Shown piece by piece: positions 15,837-23,674 of a stretch of 64,000 bases of DNA; the first letter of the stretch is position 1; each line of letters opens with the position of its first letter. The notes under the pieces were generated by a model. That model worked only from the letters and a program-made list of their open reading frames with translations. It had not been told where the DNA came from and searched no databases. Source of the stretch: Galactobacter valiniphilus. GTDB lineage: Bacteria > Actinomycetota > Actinomycetes > Actinomycetales > Micrococcaceae. The position numbers and the translations under genes were made by a program. The stretch lies in contig NZ_QQXK01000016.1 in assembly GCF_003575975.1 (NCBI RefSeq), positions 1 to 64,000 of the forward strand, read 5' to 3'.

Positions 15837-16820
15837 GGAGAACGCGGTGTTCTCGAAGGAGGCGAGGTTCTCGTCCAGCTGCGCCGTGGAGGAGGCGCCG
15901 ATCAGCACGGAGCTCACGCCCTGGTGCAGCAGCCAGGCGATGGACATCTGTGCCAGCGACTGCCCGCGCTTCGAGGCCACCTCGTTGAGCGCGCGCACCT
16001 TGGCGAGGTTCTCCTCGGTGACGTGATCCTGCACGGAGGAGCGGCCGCCACCGCGGGTCGCCGGCGCCTCGCCGAGGTACTTGTTGGTCAGCAGACCCTG
16101 GGCCAGCGGCGTGAAGGCGATGGAGCCCAGCCCGGAGCGGTCGAGCACCTCGGTCAGGCCGTCCTCGACCCAGCGGTTGAGCAGGGAGTAGGCGGGCTGG
16201 TGGATGACGAGCGGCGTGCCGAGATCGCGGGCCACGGCCACGGCCTCCTCGGTGCGCTCGGGTGAGTAGGAGGAGATGCCGACGTAGAGGGCCTTGCCCT
16301 GGCGCACCAGCGTGTCGAGCGCGCCGATCGTCTCGGAGACCGGCACGTTCTCGTCGTAGCGGTGGCTGTAGAAGAGGTCAACGTAGTCCAGGCCCAGGCG
16401 GGTCAACGAGGCCTCGGCGGAGGACAGGATGTACTTGCGCGAGCTGCCCACGCCGTACGGGCCCGGCCACATGTCCCAGCCGGCCTTGGAGGAGACGATG
16501 AGCTCGTCGCGGTAGGGCTTGAAGTCGGTGCGCAGCATGCGCCCGAAGTTCTCCTCGGCTGAGCCGAACGGCGGGCCGTAGTTGTTTGCAAGATCGAAGT
16601 GGGTGATCCCGCGGTCAAAGGCGTGGCGCAGGATCTCGCGCTGGGAGTCGAAGGTGCGGTTGTCGCCGAAGTTCCACCACAGGCCAAGGGACAGCGGCGG
16701 CAGGTACAGCCCTGAGCCGCCCACCTGCCGGTACGCCGTGCCGTCGTAGCGCCCGGGGGCGGCGACGTAGGGGCGGTGCGATTCCTCGGTGGGAACGGGG
16801 CGGATCTGATGCAGGCTCAT
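15756..16820 (-). CDS. Aldo/keto reductase, YghZ-type (L-glyceraldehyde 3-phosphate reductase-like)
   Basis: NADPH-dependent aldo/keto reductase of the AKR14/YghZ group, 354 residues, a (beta/alpha)8 barrel in the cytosol. The catalytic tetrad is visible: Asp in HFDLANNYG, Tyr in the same motif, Lys in SSKAGWDMWPGPYG and His in FYSHRYD. The family insert DMWPGPYG is diagnostic for YghZ. E. coli YghZ reduces methylglyoxal and L-glyceraldehyde 3-phosphate. The gene is complete; its last 81 bases are duplicated on the far side of the neighbouring OLD-type gene, showing that foreign DNA entered exactly at its 3' end while preserving the reading frame. Confidence 0.92.
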   Translation of the reverse strand: MSLHQIRPVPTEESHRPYVAAPGRYDGTAYRQVGGSGLYLPPLSLGLWWNFGDNRTFDSQREILRHAFDRGITHFDLANNYGPPFGSAEENFGRMLRTDFKPYRDELIVSSKAGWDMWPGPYGVGSSRKYILSSAEASLTRLGLDYVDLFYSHRYDENVPVSETIGALDTLVRQGKALYVGISSYSPERTEEAVAVARDLGTPLVIHQPAYSLLNRWVEDGLTEVLDRSGLGSIAFTPLAQGLLTNKYLGEAPATRGGGRSSVQDHVTEENLAKVRALNEVASKRGQSLAQMSIAWLLHQGVSSVLIGASSTAQLDENLASFENTAFSAEELAAIDRITSGDTDINLWAVSSEL

Positions 16821-17028
16821 GGGCCCAGCCTAGACGGGCGCCGGGACGGCGCGGGGCCGGTTCGGGGCCCCGGGGCGCGTGACCCGGGGTAACGTCATGT
16901 GCGGCCCGGGGGCCGTCTCATGACGCCCGACGACGCGGCTGGGCCGGGATTGATTGCGTCGCGTGACGCACGGGGTCGGGGCCGTGACGGACGGGGTGCG
17001 CGCCCCGCCGCGGCTCTGCTTGAGTCGT

Positions 17029-17126
17029 TGCAGCCATCCAGAGCGATCGAGAGACCTGGCTCGTCGACATCGCAGCAACCACCCCACTCGGGGCCGGTGC
17101 TCCCGCCAGGACCGATGGGGCTGATC
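17029..17126 (+). promoter_or_regulatory. SAM riboswitch (S-box type) upstream of ABC binding-protein gene
   Basis: The leader contains the S-box hallmarks: CCATCCAGAGCGATCGAGAG, then the CCTGGCTC and GCAGCAACC core, and a downstream CGCCAGG arm, with the outer helix closing CAGCC...ATC against GATGGGGCTG. It is nearly identical to the leader at 22160-22257. SAM-I riboswitches normally shut off sulfur-acquisition and methionine genes when SAM is plentiful. No clear terminator stem lies between the aptamer and the start at 17200, so control is probably translational or via Rho. The 16821-17028 stretch before it is promoter-like DNA with several CGTGACG repeats and no gene. Confidence 0.85.
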
Positions 17127-17199
17127 AGCCGCTTGCCGCGGCGTCGGCGTGCTCGGGGGAGTCGCCTCGACTGTGATGGTCGGAAGGACCTGCACCGTC

Positions 17200-18570
17200 A
17201 TGGCCACCCCTGCCACCTCGCAACTGCCCAGCGGCCCCACGCGCCGCGCCGTCACGCTCGCCGGCCTCGGCGGCATCGGCGCCCTCCTGCTCGCCGCTTG
17301 CGGCGGCACCGGTGCGGGTTCCTCCGGCGACGCGGCCCTCGACGTGGATCCCGCCTCCTTCAAGGGGCAGAAGCTCAGCGCCCTGCTCATTACCTCGCAC
17401 CAGGGCGCCGCCGATTGGCTCAAGGCCGAGTACAAGAAGCTGCGCGGCGTCGACGTGGACCTGACGATCGTTCCCTACGACGAGATCGGCTCCACCCTCC
17501 AGCTTGACCAGCAGTCCGGCGCCAACAAGTTCGACGTCGCGGCGCCCTGGTACGTCTCGCTCGGCGACCTCGCCGATGCCGGCGCCATCAAGGACCTGAC
17601 GTCCTGGATCGACGCGGACAAGGCGCAGATCAAGCCGGAGGACTTCATCCCGTCGATCTACGACCCGTACTCCCTCATCGACGGCAAGCGCTACGGCCTG
17701 CCGTTCGACGGCGACACGCACGTGCTCTTCTACAACAAGACCATCCTGAAGCGTCACGGCATCACCACGCCGCCGGCCACGTGGGACGAGTACGTCGCCA
17801 TCTCCAAGAAGATCACCGATGCGGAGGAGGACAAGGGCGTCTATGGCAACGCGGTCTTCGGCCAGAAGTCCCCGCTCATCCTCGGCGCCTCTTACGCGAA
17901 CCGCCTGGCCGGCTTCGGCGGCAGCTTCCTCGACGAGTCCGGCAAGCCGGCCCTGACCTCGGCCGCGGCCGTGGCAGCTGCCGAAAACCTCGTCGCCTCC
18001 GTGGCGACGGCCTTCCCCACGGCCGCCGAGACCGACTTCGGCGTCGGCAACGGCGCGTGGTTCCGCGGCAAGGTCGCCTTCATCGAGAACTGGACCGACC
18101 TCGGCGTGGGCTCGCAGCTCAACGCCGACTCGACCGTCAAGGACCAGTGGGGCGTCGTCACCCTGCCGGTGGGCGGCTCCAACACCACGCCGCGCGCCTC
18201 CCTCGTGGCCGGCTTCAGCTGGGTCATCGCCGGGGGTACGGAGAAGGAGGCGCTGGCGCGCGACTTCATCCGCTTTGCCACAAACACGGAGACGAACTCC
18301 GCGCTCCTGGTCTCCGATCCGCCCTCCGGCATCGACCCGAACCGCAAGAGCTCGCTCGAGTCGGCGGCCTACACCAAGCAGTACCCGGAGCTGCAGAAGG
18401 TCAACACCACCACCCTCTCCGGCGCGCTCGCGTGGCCGCAGGTCAAGGGCGCCACCCGCGCGGCGGAGGTCCTGACCGACGAGCTCGCCAAGCTCATCGC
18501 CGGGCAGGGCGGCACGGCCGCCGAGGCGCTCGGGCGCGTGCAGAGCGAATGGGAGAAGATCCTTGGCTGA
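17200..18570 (+). CDS. CUT1-type ABC transporter solute-binding lipoprotein
   Basis: Extracellular solute-binding protein family 1, 456 residues, the receptor of a carbohydrate-class (CUT1) importer. ATG at 17200 follows GGAAGGA; the frame upstream is the riboswitch leader. Twin Arg (R15-R16) precede a hydrophobic stretch and the lipobox LLAAC with Cys34, so it may be a Tat-exported lipoprotein. Inner motifs FDVAAPWYVSLGDLADAG, GLPFDGDTHVLFYNKTIL and GVVTLPVGG are typical of sugar-binding proteins. It is the first gene after a SAM riboswitch and is followed by two permeases and Dsz-like monooxygenases, so its ligand is probably an organosulfur compound, possibly sugar-like. The ligand is inference. 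Confidence 0.9.
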   Translation: MATPATSQLPSGPTRRAVTLAGLGGIGALLLAACGGTGAGSSGDAALDVDPASFKGQKLSALLITSHQGAADWLKAEYKKLRGVDVDLTIVPYDEIGSTLQLDQQSGANKFDVAAPWYVSLGDLADAGAIKDLTSWIDADKAQIKPEDFIPSIYDPYSLIDGKRYGLPFDGDTHVLFYNKTILKRHGITTPPATWDEYVAISKKITDAEEDKGVYGNAVFGQKSPLILGASYANRLAGFGGSFLDESGKPALTSAAAVAAAENLVASVATAFPTAAETDFGVGNGAWFRGKVAFIENWTDLGVGSQLNADSTVKDQWGVVTLPVGGSNTTPRASLVAGFSWVIAGGTEKEALARDFIRFATNTETNSALLVSDPPSGIDPNRKSSLESAAYTKQYPELQKVNTTTLSGALAWPQVKGATRAAEVLTDELAKLIAGQGGTAAEALGRVQSEWEKILG

Positions 18571-19561
18571 CACGCTGGAGTCGGCAGCCCGGCGGGAGGC
18601 GGCCCCGGCCGCCTCGCCGCAGGGCCCGACGGCGCGGGGTCGGCAAGGTGGGCGGGCCCGCCCCGCGCTGGCCCCGGGTACCTCGGGCGTCCGCCGCTTC
18701 GGGCGGTTCCTGCTGATCCCGGCGGTGCTCGGCTGGCTGCTCATCGGCGTGATTCCGCTCCTGTTCATCGCCGCGAACTCCTTCTTCGAGTCCACTCTCG
18801 GGAAGCCGTTGCGGCGGTGGGCCGGGCTGGAGAACTACCAAGAGGCGCTCGGCGACCCAGACGCCGTCGCGGCGATCGTCCGCACGGCCGCCTACGCGGT
18901 TGGCGTGACGGCCGCCTCCGTGGCGCTTGGCCTGATCCTGGCGCTCGCCGTGCACTCGGCCTGGCGCCGCCCGAGCGCCCTGCGCGCGGCGCTCCTGCTG
19001 CCGCTCTTCATTCCGCCCGTGGTCGTCGGCGTGCTCTTCAAGCAGGTCTTCAACCCCGAGGGCGGCCTGCTCGCGGTCCTGGCCAAGGCCGTCGGCCTGC
19101 CGGCGCCCGGTGTCCTCTCTTCGACCGACACCGCCCTGCTCGGCATCGCCGCCGCCGATGTGTGGGAGTGGACGCCGCTCGTGTTTCTGCTGGTCCTCGC
19201 TGCCCTGCTCGCCCTCGACAGCAGCGTCCTCGAGGCGGCCCGGCTGGACGGCGCGCGCGGGCTCAGCCTCTTCCGCGGCGTGCTGTGGCCGGCCATCGCG
19301 GCGGCCGTCGCCGCGGCCGCGCTCATCCGCCTCGTGCTCGCCTTCAAGGTCTTCGACCTCGTGAGCGTCATGACCTCCGGCGGCCCGGGGCAGTCCACCA
19401 CCGTGGCGTCCTACCTCATTCATCGCGTGGCGCTGCGCGAGTTCGACCTGGGCCGCGCCAGCGTGCTCACGCTCGCCCTCGCGATCGTGGTCACGCTCGT
19501 GACGGCGCCGCTTCTTGCCCTCAACGCGAGGGCCAACCGCCTCGAGGAGGAACCAGCATGA
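18563..19561 (+). CDS. ABC permease, MalF type (CUT1)
   Basis: Inner-membrane permease of the importer, 332 residues, with about six membrane segments after an Ala/Arg-rich cytoplasmic N terminus. The EAA loop that docks the ATPase reads LEAARLDGARGLSLFRGVLWP. A TTG start at 18563 overlaps the binding-protein gene by 8 bases. It is paired with the MalG-type permease that starts within its last codons. No ATPase gene is present anywhere in this cluster; CUT1 systems in Actinobacteria often borrow a shared MsmK-type ATPase, which is the likely explanation. Confidence 0.9.
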   Translation: MADTLESAARREAAPAASPQGPTARGRQGGRARPALAPGTSGVRRFGRFLLIPAVLGWLLIGVIPLLFIAANSFFESTLGKPLRRWAGLENYQEALGDPDAVAAIVRTAAYAVGVTAASVALGLILALAVHSAWRRPSALRAALLLPLFIPPVVVGVLFKQVFNPEGGLLAVLAKAVGLPAPGVLSSTDTALLGIAAADVWEWTPLVFLLVLAALLALDSSVLEAARLDGARGLSLFRGVLWPAIAAAVAAAALIRLVLAFKVFDLVSVMTSGGPGQSTTVASYLIHRVALREFDLGRASVLTLALAIVVTLVTAPLLALNARANRLEEEPA

Positions 19562-20508
19562 GCGCCCCCACCGCCCTGCCGGTGCGCGAGGCGAGCGTCC
19601 CCGCCGCCCGCCCCGGCCCCGCCGCGCAGGCGGGCCGGACTCCCGGCGGCCCGAGCGTCGTCGTGCGTTCTCCCCGTCGCCACGCGGGGAGCCGCGCCGG
19701 CTTCCGGCCCTCCGTGCTCGGCCGCGTGCTGTCGATCGTGGGGCTCGTGGGCGCGCTGGTCCCGCCGCTCTATCTGGTCTCCGTCTCGCTCATGGGTCGG
19801 GACGAGACCGTGGCCGGCGTGCTGGTCCCGGCCAGCCCGCGCTGGGAGAACTACGCCACCGTGCTCGGCGACTCGGAACTGCCGCTCGCCGTGGGCGTCT
19901 CGGTGCTCGTGGCCGTCCTGGCCGCCCTGATCTCGCTCGCCGGTGGGCTCGCCGCCGCGTGGTCCATCGCCCGCCTGGGCCTGTTAAGCGGGCGCGGGGT
20001 CGGGGTGCTGCTGAGCCCCTGGCTGCTGCCGCCCGTCGTGGCCGTGGTGCCGCTCTTCCTGCTCCTGCGCCTCTCCGGCCTGCTCAACACGATCCCCGGC
20101 CTCGTGCTCGTCTACGCCCTCGTCAACCTGCCGGTGGTGCTGTGGCTCCTGCTCAGCTTCGTGGCCAAGGTGCCGTCCGAGCTGATCGAGGCGGCCCGAC
20201 TGGACGGCGCGGGGGAGTGGCGCATCCTGCGCAGCGTGGGTCTGCCGCTCCTCGCCCCGGCTCTCGTGGCCGTGGGGCTCATCGTGGGGCTGCAGAACTA
20301 CCACGAGTTCCTGCTCGCCACGTTCCTCACGCAGGGCCCGGAGTCCCGCACGGCGCCCGTGGTCCTGTCCCTCTTCTACGGGGATCGCATCCCCCACGTC
20401 GGGCGCATCGCCGCCGCCGGCGTCATCACCGCCCTTCCCCCGGTCCTGGCAGCGCTGCTCCTGCAGCGCCGCCTCGTCTCCGGTCTGACCCACGGAGCCT
20501 CGCGCTGA
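19558..20508 (+). CDS. ABC permease, MalG type (CUT1)
   Basis: Second inner-membrane permease, 316 residues. ATG at 19558 overlaps the previous stop by four bases and follows GAGGAGG. An Ala/Pro/Arg-rich N-terminal tail of about 50 residues is followed by six membrane segments. The EAA loop is LIEAARLDGAGEWRILRSVGLP, and the periplasmic QNYHEFLLATFLT and C-terminal IAAAGVITALPPV match MalG-type subunits. It forms a heterodimer with the product of 18563-19561. Substrate shared with the binding protein. Confidence 0.9.
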   Translation: MSAPTALPVREASVPAARPGPAAQAGRTPGGPSVVVRSPRRHAGSRAGFRPSVLGRVLSIVGLVGALVPPLYLVSVSLMGRDETVAGVLVPASPRWENYATVLGDSELPLAVGVSVLVAVLAALISLAGGLAAAWSIARLGLLSGRGVGVLLSPWLLPPVVAVVPLFLLLRLSGLLNTIPGLVLVYALVNLPVVLWLLLSFVAKVPSELIEAARLDGAGEWRILRSVGLPLLAPALVAVGLIVGLQNYHEFLLATFLTQGPESRTAPVVLSLFYGDRIPHVGRIAAAGVITALPPVLAALLLQRRLVSGLTHGASR

Positions 20509-20528
20509 GCGCGAAGAAGGAAAGCATC

Positions 20529-21965
20529 ATGACCTCCCAGATCCACCTCAACGCCTTTGCGATGTCGACCCCCACGCACCAGAGCCCCGGCCTGTGGCGC
20601 CACCCGCAGAGCCAGGCCGATCGCTACCTCGACCTCGAGTACTGGACCGATCTGGCCCAGCTGCTCGAGCGCGGCGGCTTCGACGCGCTCTTCCTCGCCG
20701 ACGTCCTTGGCGTCTACGACGTCTACGGCAACTCCTCCGCCCCGGCGTTGCGCGACGCCGACCAGGTCCCGCTCAGCGACCCCTTCCTCGCCGTCTCGGC
20801 GATGGCGGCGGTGACGCAGCGCCTCGGCTTTGCCGTGACCGCCGCGCTGACGTACGAGCAGCCCTACGCGCTGGCCCGGAAGTTCTCCACGCTTGATCAC
20901 CTCACCAAGGGCCGCATCGGCTGGAACATCGTCACGAGCTACCTGGAGTCAGCCGCCCGCAACCTGGGCCTTGGACGCCAGATCGGCCACGACGATCGCT
21001 ACGACGTGGCCGACGAGTTCATGGACGTGGTCTACAAGCTCTGGGAGGCCTCCTGGGACGAGGTTGCCGTGGTCAAGGACCGGGCCGCCGGCGTCTACAC
21101 CGACCCGTCCAAGGTGCACCCCATCAACCACGTGGGGCGGCACTTCGAGGTCCCCGGCCTGCACCTCTCCGAGCCCTCGATCCAGCGCACCCCCGCGCTG
21201 TTCCAGGCCGGCGCCTCCTCGCGCGGCCGGGCCTTCGGGGCCAACCACGCGGAGGGCATCTTCATCAACGGCATCCGCCCGGACCTGACGCGCAAGAGCA
21301 CCGACGCCACGCGGGACGCCCTCGAGGCCGCCGGCCGCGGGCGCCAGGACGCCAAGATCTACGCGCTCGTGACGGCGATCGTCGCCGACTCCGACGCCGA
21401 GGCCGAGCGGCTGCACCGCGAGTACCTCGGGTACGCCTCCCTGGAGGGGGCGCTCACGCTCTACGGCGGCTGGAGCGGGCTCGACCTCGCCGGCGTGCCG
21501 AGCGACGAGGAGCTCGAGTACCTCGACACCAACGCCGCGCGTTCGGCGCTCTCGATCTTCACCACGGCGGATCCGCAGCGCCGCTGGACCACGGCCGAGG
21601 TGGGCCGCTACCTCGGGATCGGCGGGATCGGCCCCGTGCTGGTCGGCTCCGCCGAAACGGTCGCCGACGAGGTGGAGCGGTGGATCGACGAGGGCGGGCT
21701 GGACGGCATCAACCTGGCCCACGCCATCACGCCCGGCTCCTACGAGCAGTTCATCGACCTCGTGGTTCCCGAGCTGCGCAAGCGCGGCCGGGTCCCCGCC
21801 GCGCCGCACGGCACCACGCTGCGCGAGCACCTCGCGGGGGAGGGGAACACGCGCCTGGCCGCGCCCCACCCCGGTGCCGCCTACCGCGGGAGCCTCTCCG
21901 CGGGTCCCTCCGCCGCGGATGCCGCCGCCACGCTGACCCCGGAGGCCGTGCTCGGCGTCCGCTGA
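20529..21965 (+). CDS. LLM-class flavin monooxygenase, NtaA/SnaA/DszA family
   Basis: FMNH2-dependent luciferase-like monooxygenase, 478 residues, of the long NtaA/SnaA/DszA subgroup. DszA cleaves a C-S bond in dibenzothiophene sulfone. Shared landmarks include GLWRHPQS near residue 20, GGFDALFLADVLGVYDVYG, LDHLTKGRIGWNIVTSYL, HDDRYDVADEFMDVVYKLW, VPGLHLSEPSIQRTPALFQAGASSRGR and the C-terminal ITPGSYEQFIDLVVPELRKRG. ATG at 20529 follows GAAGGAAAG, 20 bases after the permease stop, so it belongs to the transporter operon. It needs reduced flavin from a reductase encoded elsewhere. A C-S cleaving role for the imported compound is inferred from family and SAM control. Confidence 0.9.
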   Translation: MTSQIHLNAFAMSTPTHQSPGLWRHPQSQADRYLDLEYWTDLAQLLERGGFDALFLADVLGVYDVYGNSSAPALRDADQVPLSDPFLAVSAMAAVTQRLGFAVTAALTYEQPYALARKFSTLDHLTKGRIGWNIVTSYLESAARNLGLGRQIGHDDRYDVADEFMDVVYKLWEASWDEVAVVKDRAAGVYTDPSKVHPINHVGRHFEVPGLHLSEPSIQRTPALFQAGASSRGRAFGANHAEGIFINGIRPDLTRKSTDATRDALEAAGRGRQDAKIYALVTAIVADSDAEAERLHREYLGYASLEGALTLYGGWSGLDLAGVPSDEELEYLDTNAARSALSIFTTADPQRRWTTAEVGRYLGIGGIGPVLVGSAETVADEVERWIDEGGLDGINLAHAITPGSYEQFIDLVVPELRKRGRVPAAPHGTTLREHLAGEGNTRLAAPHPGAAYRGSLSAGPSAADAAATLTPEAVLGVR

Positions 21966-21989
21966 GCCGGGCCCCGAAGGCCGAACCCA

Positions 21990-22030
21990 CGGCGCCCGTG
22001 TGACGACCCCGTGTCGTCACACGGGCGCCG
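21990..22030 (+). terminator. Perfect 17-bp hairpin after the monooxygenase gene
   Basis: Arms 21990-22006 and 22014-22030, loop of 7 bases. It is a likely terminator for the first SAM-controlled operon. Stem bases include TGTGACGA/TCGTCACA. The 22031-22159 interval has further CGTGACG and GTGTGACG repeats that resemble the DNA upstream of the first riboswitch, and no gene. Confidence 0.65.
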
Positions 22031-22159
22031 CCGCGTGTCACACGGGGTGCGGGGCCCGCCGCGAGCCCCGTCTCGTGACGCCGTGTGACGCGTGGCGCTG
22101 CTCGGGGGCGAAGCGTGACGGGCGGGGATGCGCGGGCGTCGCGTTCCTGGTGAGCTGGT

Positions 22160-22257
22160 CGCAGCCATCCAGAGCGATCGAGAGACCTGGCTCGTCGACA
22201 TCGCAGCAACCACCCCGCCTTGTACGCGGGGACGGTGCTTCCGCCAGGAACGATGGG
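22160..22257 (+). promoter_or_regulatory. Second SAM riboswitch (S-box type) upstream of DszC-like gene
   Basis: Almost base-for-base the same core as the leader at 17029-17126: CAGCCATCCAGAGCGATCG, GAGAGACCTGGCTCGTCGAC, CGCAGCAACC, then a differing peripheral hairpin (CCCCGCCTTGTACGCGGGG) and the closing CCGCCAGG...CGATGGG. A 10-bp GC stem (22295-22304 with 22309-22318) lies between the aptamer and the start codon and may be part of the expression platform, although no T-tract follows it. Confidence 0.85.
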
Positions 22258-22376
22258 AACGCCGCGGGTGTGCACCGGCGTGACTGACACACACCGGCCT
22301 GGCGAGAACGCCAGGCCGCACCGGAACCGCCCACGCCGCCCACGCGGCGTCGGGCCCTGTCAACCCAGGAGCACTC

Positions 22377-23630
22377 ATGAGCCTCACCGCCGAATCCACC
22401 CGCTTCCTCACCCCGTGGCGCGCCACCGAGGACCGCCCCCTCAACGCCACCGAAGAAGAGCTGAACCACTGGCGCGCCGCCGCCGAGCGTGCAGCCGCCG
22501 TCCTCAAGCAAGACGTCCTGACGCGCGATCGCTCCAACGCCGAGCCCTTCGCCGAGGTGGACGTGCTGCGTTCCGAGGGCCTCCTCGACATCCTGATCCC
22601 CGCCGAGTTCGGCGGCCCGGGCGGGCACTGGGAGAGCGCCTTCGAGGCCGTGCGCATCGTCTCCCGCGTGGACGGCTCGCTGGGCCAGCTGCTGGCCTAC
22701 CACTTCATCAACCAGGCGGGCATCGCCTTCTACGGCGCCCCCGAGGCGCAGGGTGAGTGGTGGGCCAAGACCGCCCAGGCGAAGTGGCTCTGGGCCGACT
22801 CGGTCAACCCGACCGACCCAGACCTCACCCTCACGCCCGCCGAGAACGGCGACGGCTGGGTCCTGAACGGCAAGAAGCGCTACTCCACCGGCTCGTCCGT
22901 GGCCGAGGTCATCGTCATCAACGCCCTGGTGCGCGGCGGCGACGCCGACGGCCAGGTGCTCGCCTTCGTGGTGGAACGAGAGCGCGAGGGCCTCACCCTC
23001 GGCGGCGACTGGGACAATCTGGGCCAGCGCCTGACCGGCTCCGGTTCCGTCACCTACACCAACGTCGCCGTCCGCGACGAGGACGTCCTGGGCCCCGTCA
23101 CCGACGTGCCGGTCTCCACCCTCATCACGCCCGGCATCCAGCTGGCCTTCGGCGCCTTCTACCTCGGGGTCGCCGAGGGCGCGCTGGCACAGGGCCGCGA
23201 GATCCTCCTGGCCCGTCCGAACGCCTGGTTCCTCTCCGACGCCCCGGTCTACGCCAAGGACCCGCTCTTCCAGCGCCGCATCGGCGAGCTCAAGGCGCAC
23301 ACGGCCGCCGTCGCCGCGCTCGCCGAGAAGCTCTTCCGTCGCTTCGACACCGAGCTCGACGCGGACGCCGCCTACTCCGACGAGGAGCGCGGGGCCTTTG
23401 CCGTGGCCATCGCCGAGCTCAAGGTCGCCGCCACCGACGTGGCCCTGCAGGTCGCCTCCGGCATCTTCGACGTCACGGGCTCCGGCTCCACGGCCAACAC
23501 CGTGGGCCTCGACCTGCACTGGCGCAACGTCCGCACGCACTCGCTGCACGACCCGGTGGACTACAAGAAGGTCGAGGTCGACGCGTACTTCCTCGACGGC
23601 ACCACCCAGCCCATCTCCCTCTACACCTGA
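22377..23630 (+). CDS. DszC-like flavin-dependent sulfur monooxygenase (acyl-CoA dehydrogenase fold)
   Basis: A 417-residue enzyme of the acyl-CoA-dehydrogenase fold, group D flavin monooxygenase, closely resembling DszC, which oxidises dibenzothiophene to its sulfone with FMNH2. Matches along the length include LLDILIPAEFGGPGGHWESAFEAV, VDGSLGQLLAYHFINQ, VLNGKKRYSTGSS, LGVAEGALAQGREI and the C-terminal signature HWRNVRTHSLHDPVDYK, nearly identical to DszC. The start follows AGGAG and lies behind its own SAM riboswitch. With the DszA-like enzyme of the upstream operon it could carry out sequential S-oxidation and C-S cleavage. The real substrate is unknown and need not be dibenzothiophene. 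Confidence 0.9.
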   Translation: MSLTAESTRFLTPWRATEDRPLNATEEELNHWRAAAERAAAVLKQDVLTRDRSNAEPFAEVDVLRSEGLLDILIPAEFGGPGGHWESAFEAVRIVSRVDGSLGQLLAYHFINQAGIAFYGAPEAQGEWWAKTAQAKWLWADSVNPTDPDLTLTPAENGDGWVLNGKKRYSTGSSVAEVIVINALVRGGDADGQVLAFVVEREREGLTLGGDWDNLGQRLTGSGSVTYTNVAVRDEDVLGPVTDVPVSTLITPGIQLAFGAFYLGVAEGALAQGREILLARPNAWFLSDAPVYAKDPLFQRRIGELKAHTAAVAALAEKLFRRFDTELDADAAYSDEERGAFAVAIAELKVAATDVALQVASGIFDVTGSGSTANTVGLDLHWRNVRTHSLHDPVDYKKVEVDAYFLDGTTQPISLYT

Positions 23631-23674
23631 GCCGGCCCCGCGCCGCCCCACAGACCAGAAGAGGAGAGAACCCC

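Noticed and set aside
16876-16898. GTGACC...GTAACG pair as a second MtrA box
   Set aside because: The spacing is one base short of the 11-base repeat and it lies amid many similar GTGAC words near the SAM leader.
17029-22257. The two long near-identical stretches as transposon ends or duplicated coding fragments
   Set aside because: The shared bases form the S-box core and both precede sulfur genes in the same orientation; they are better explained as riboswitches.
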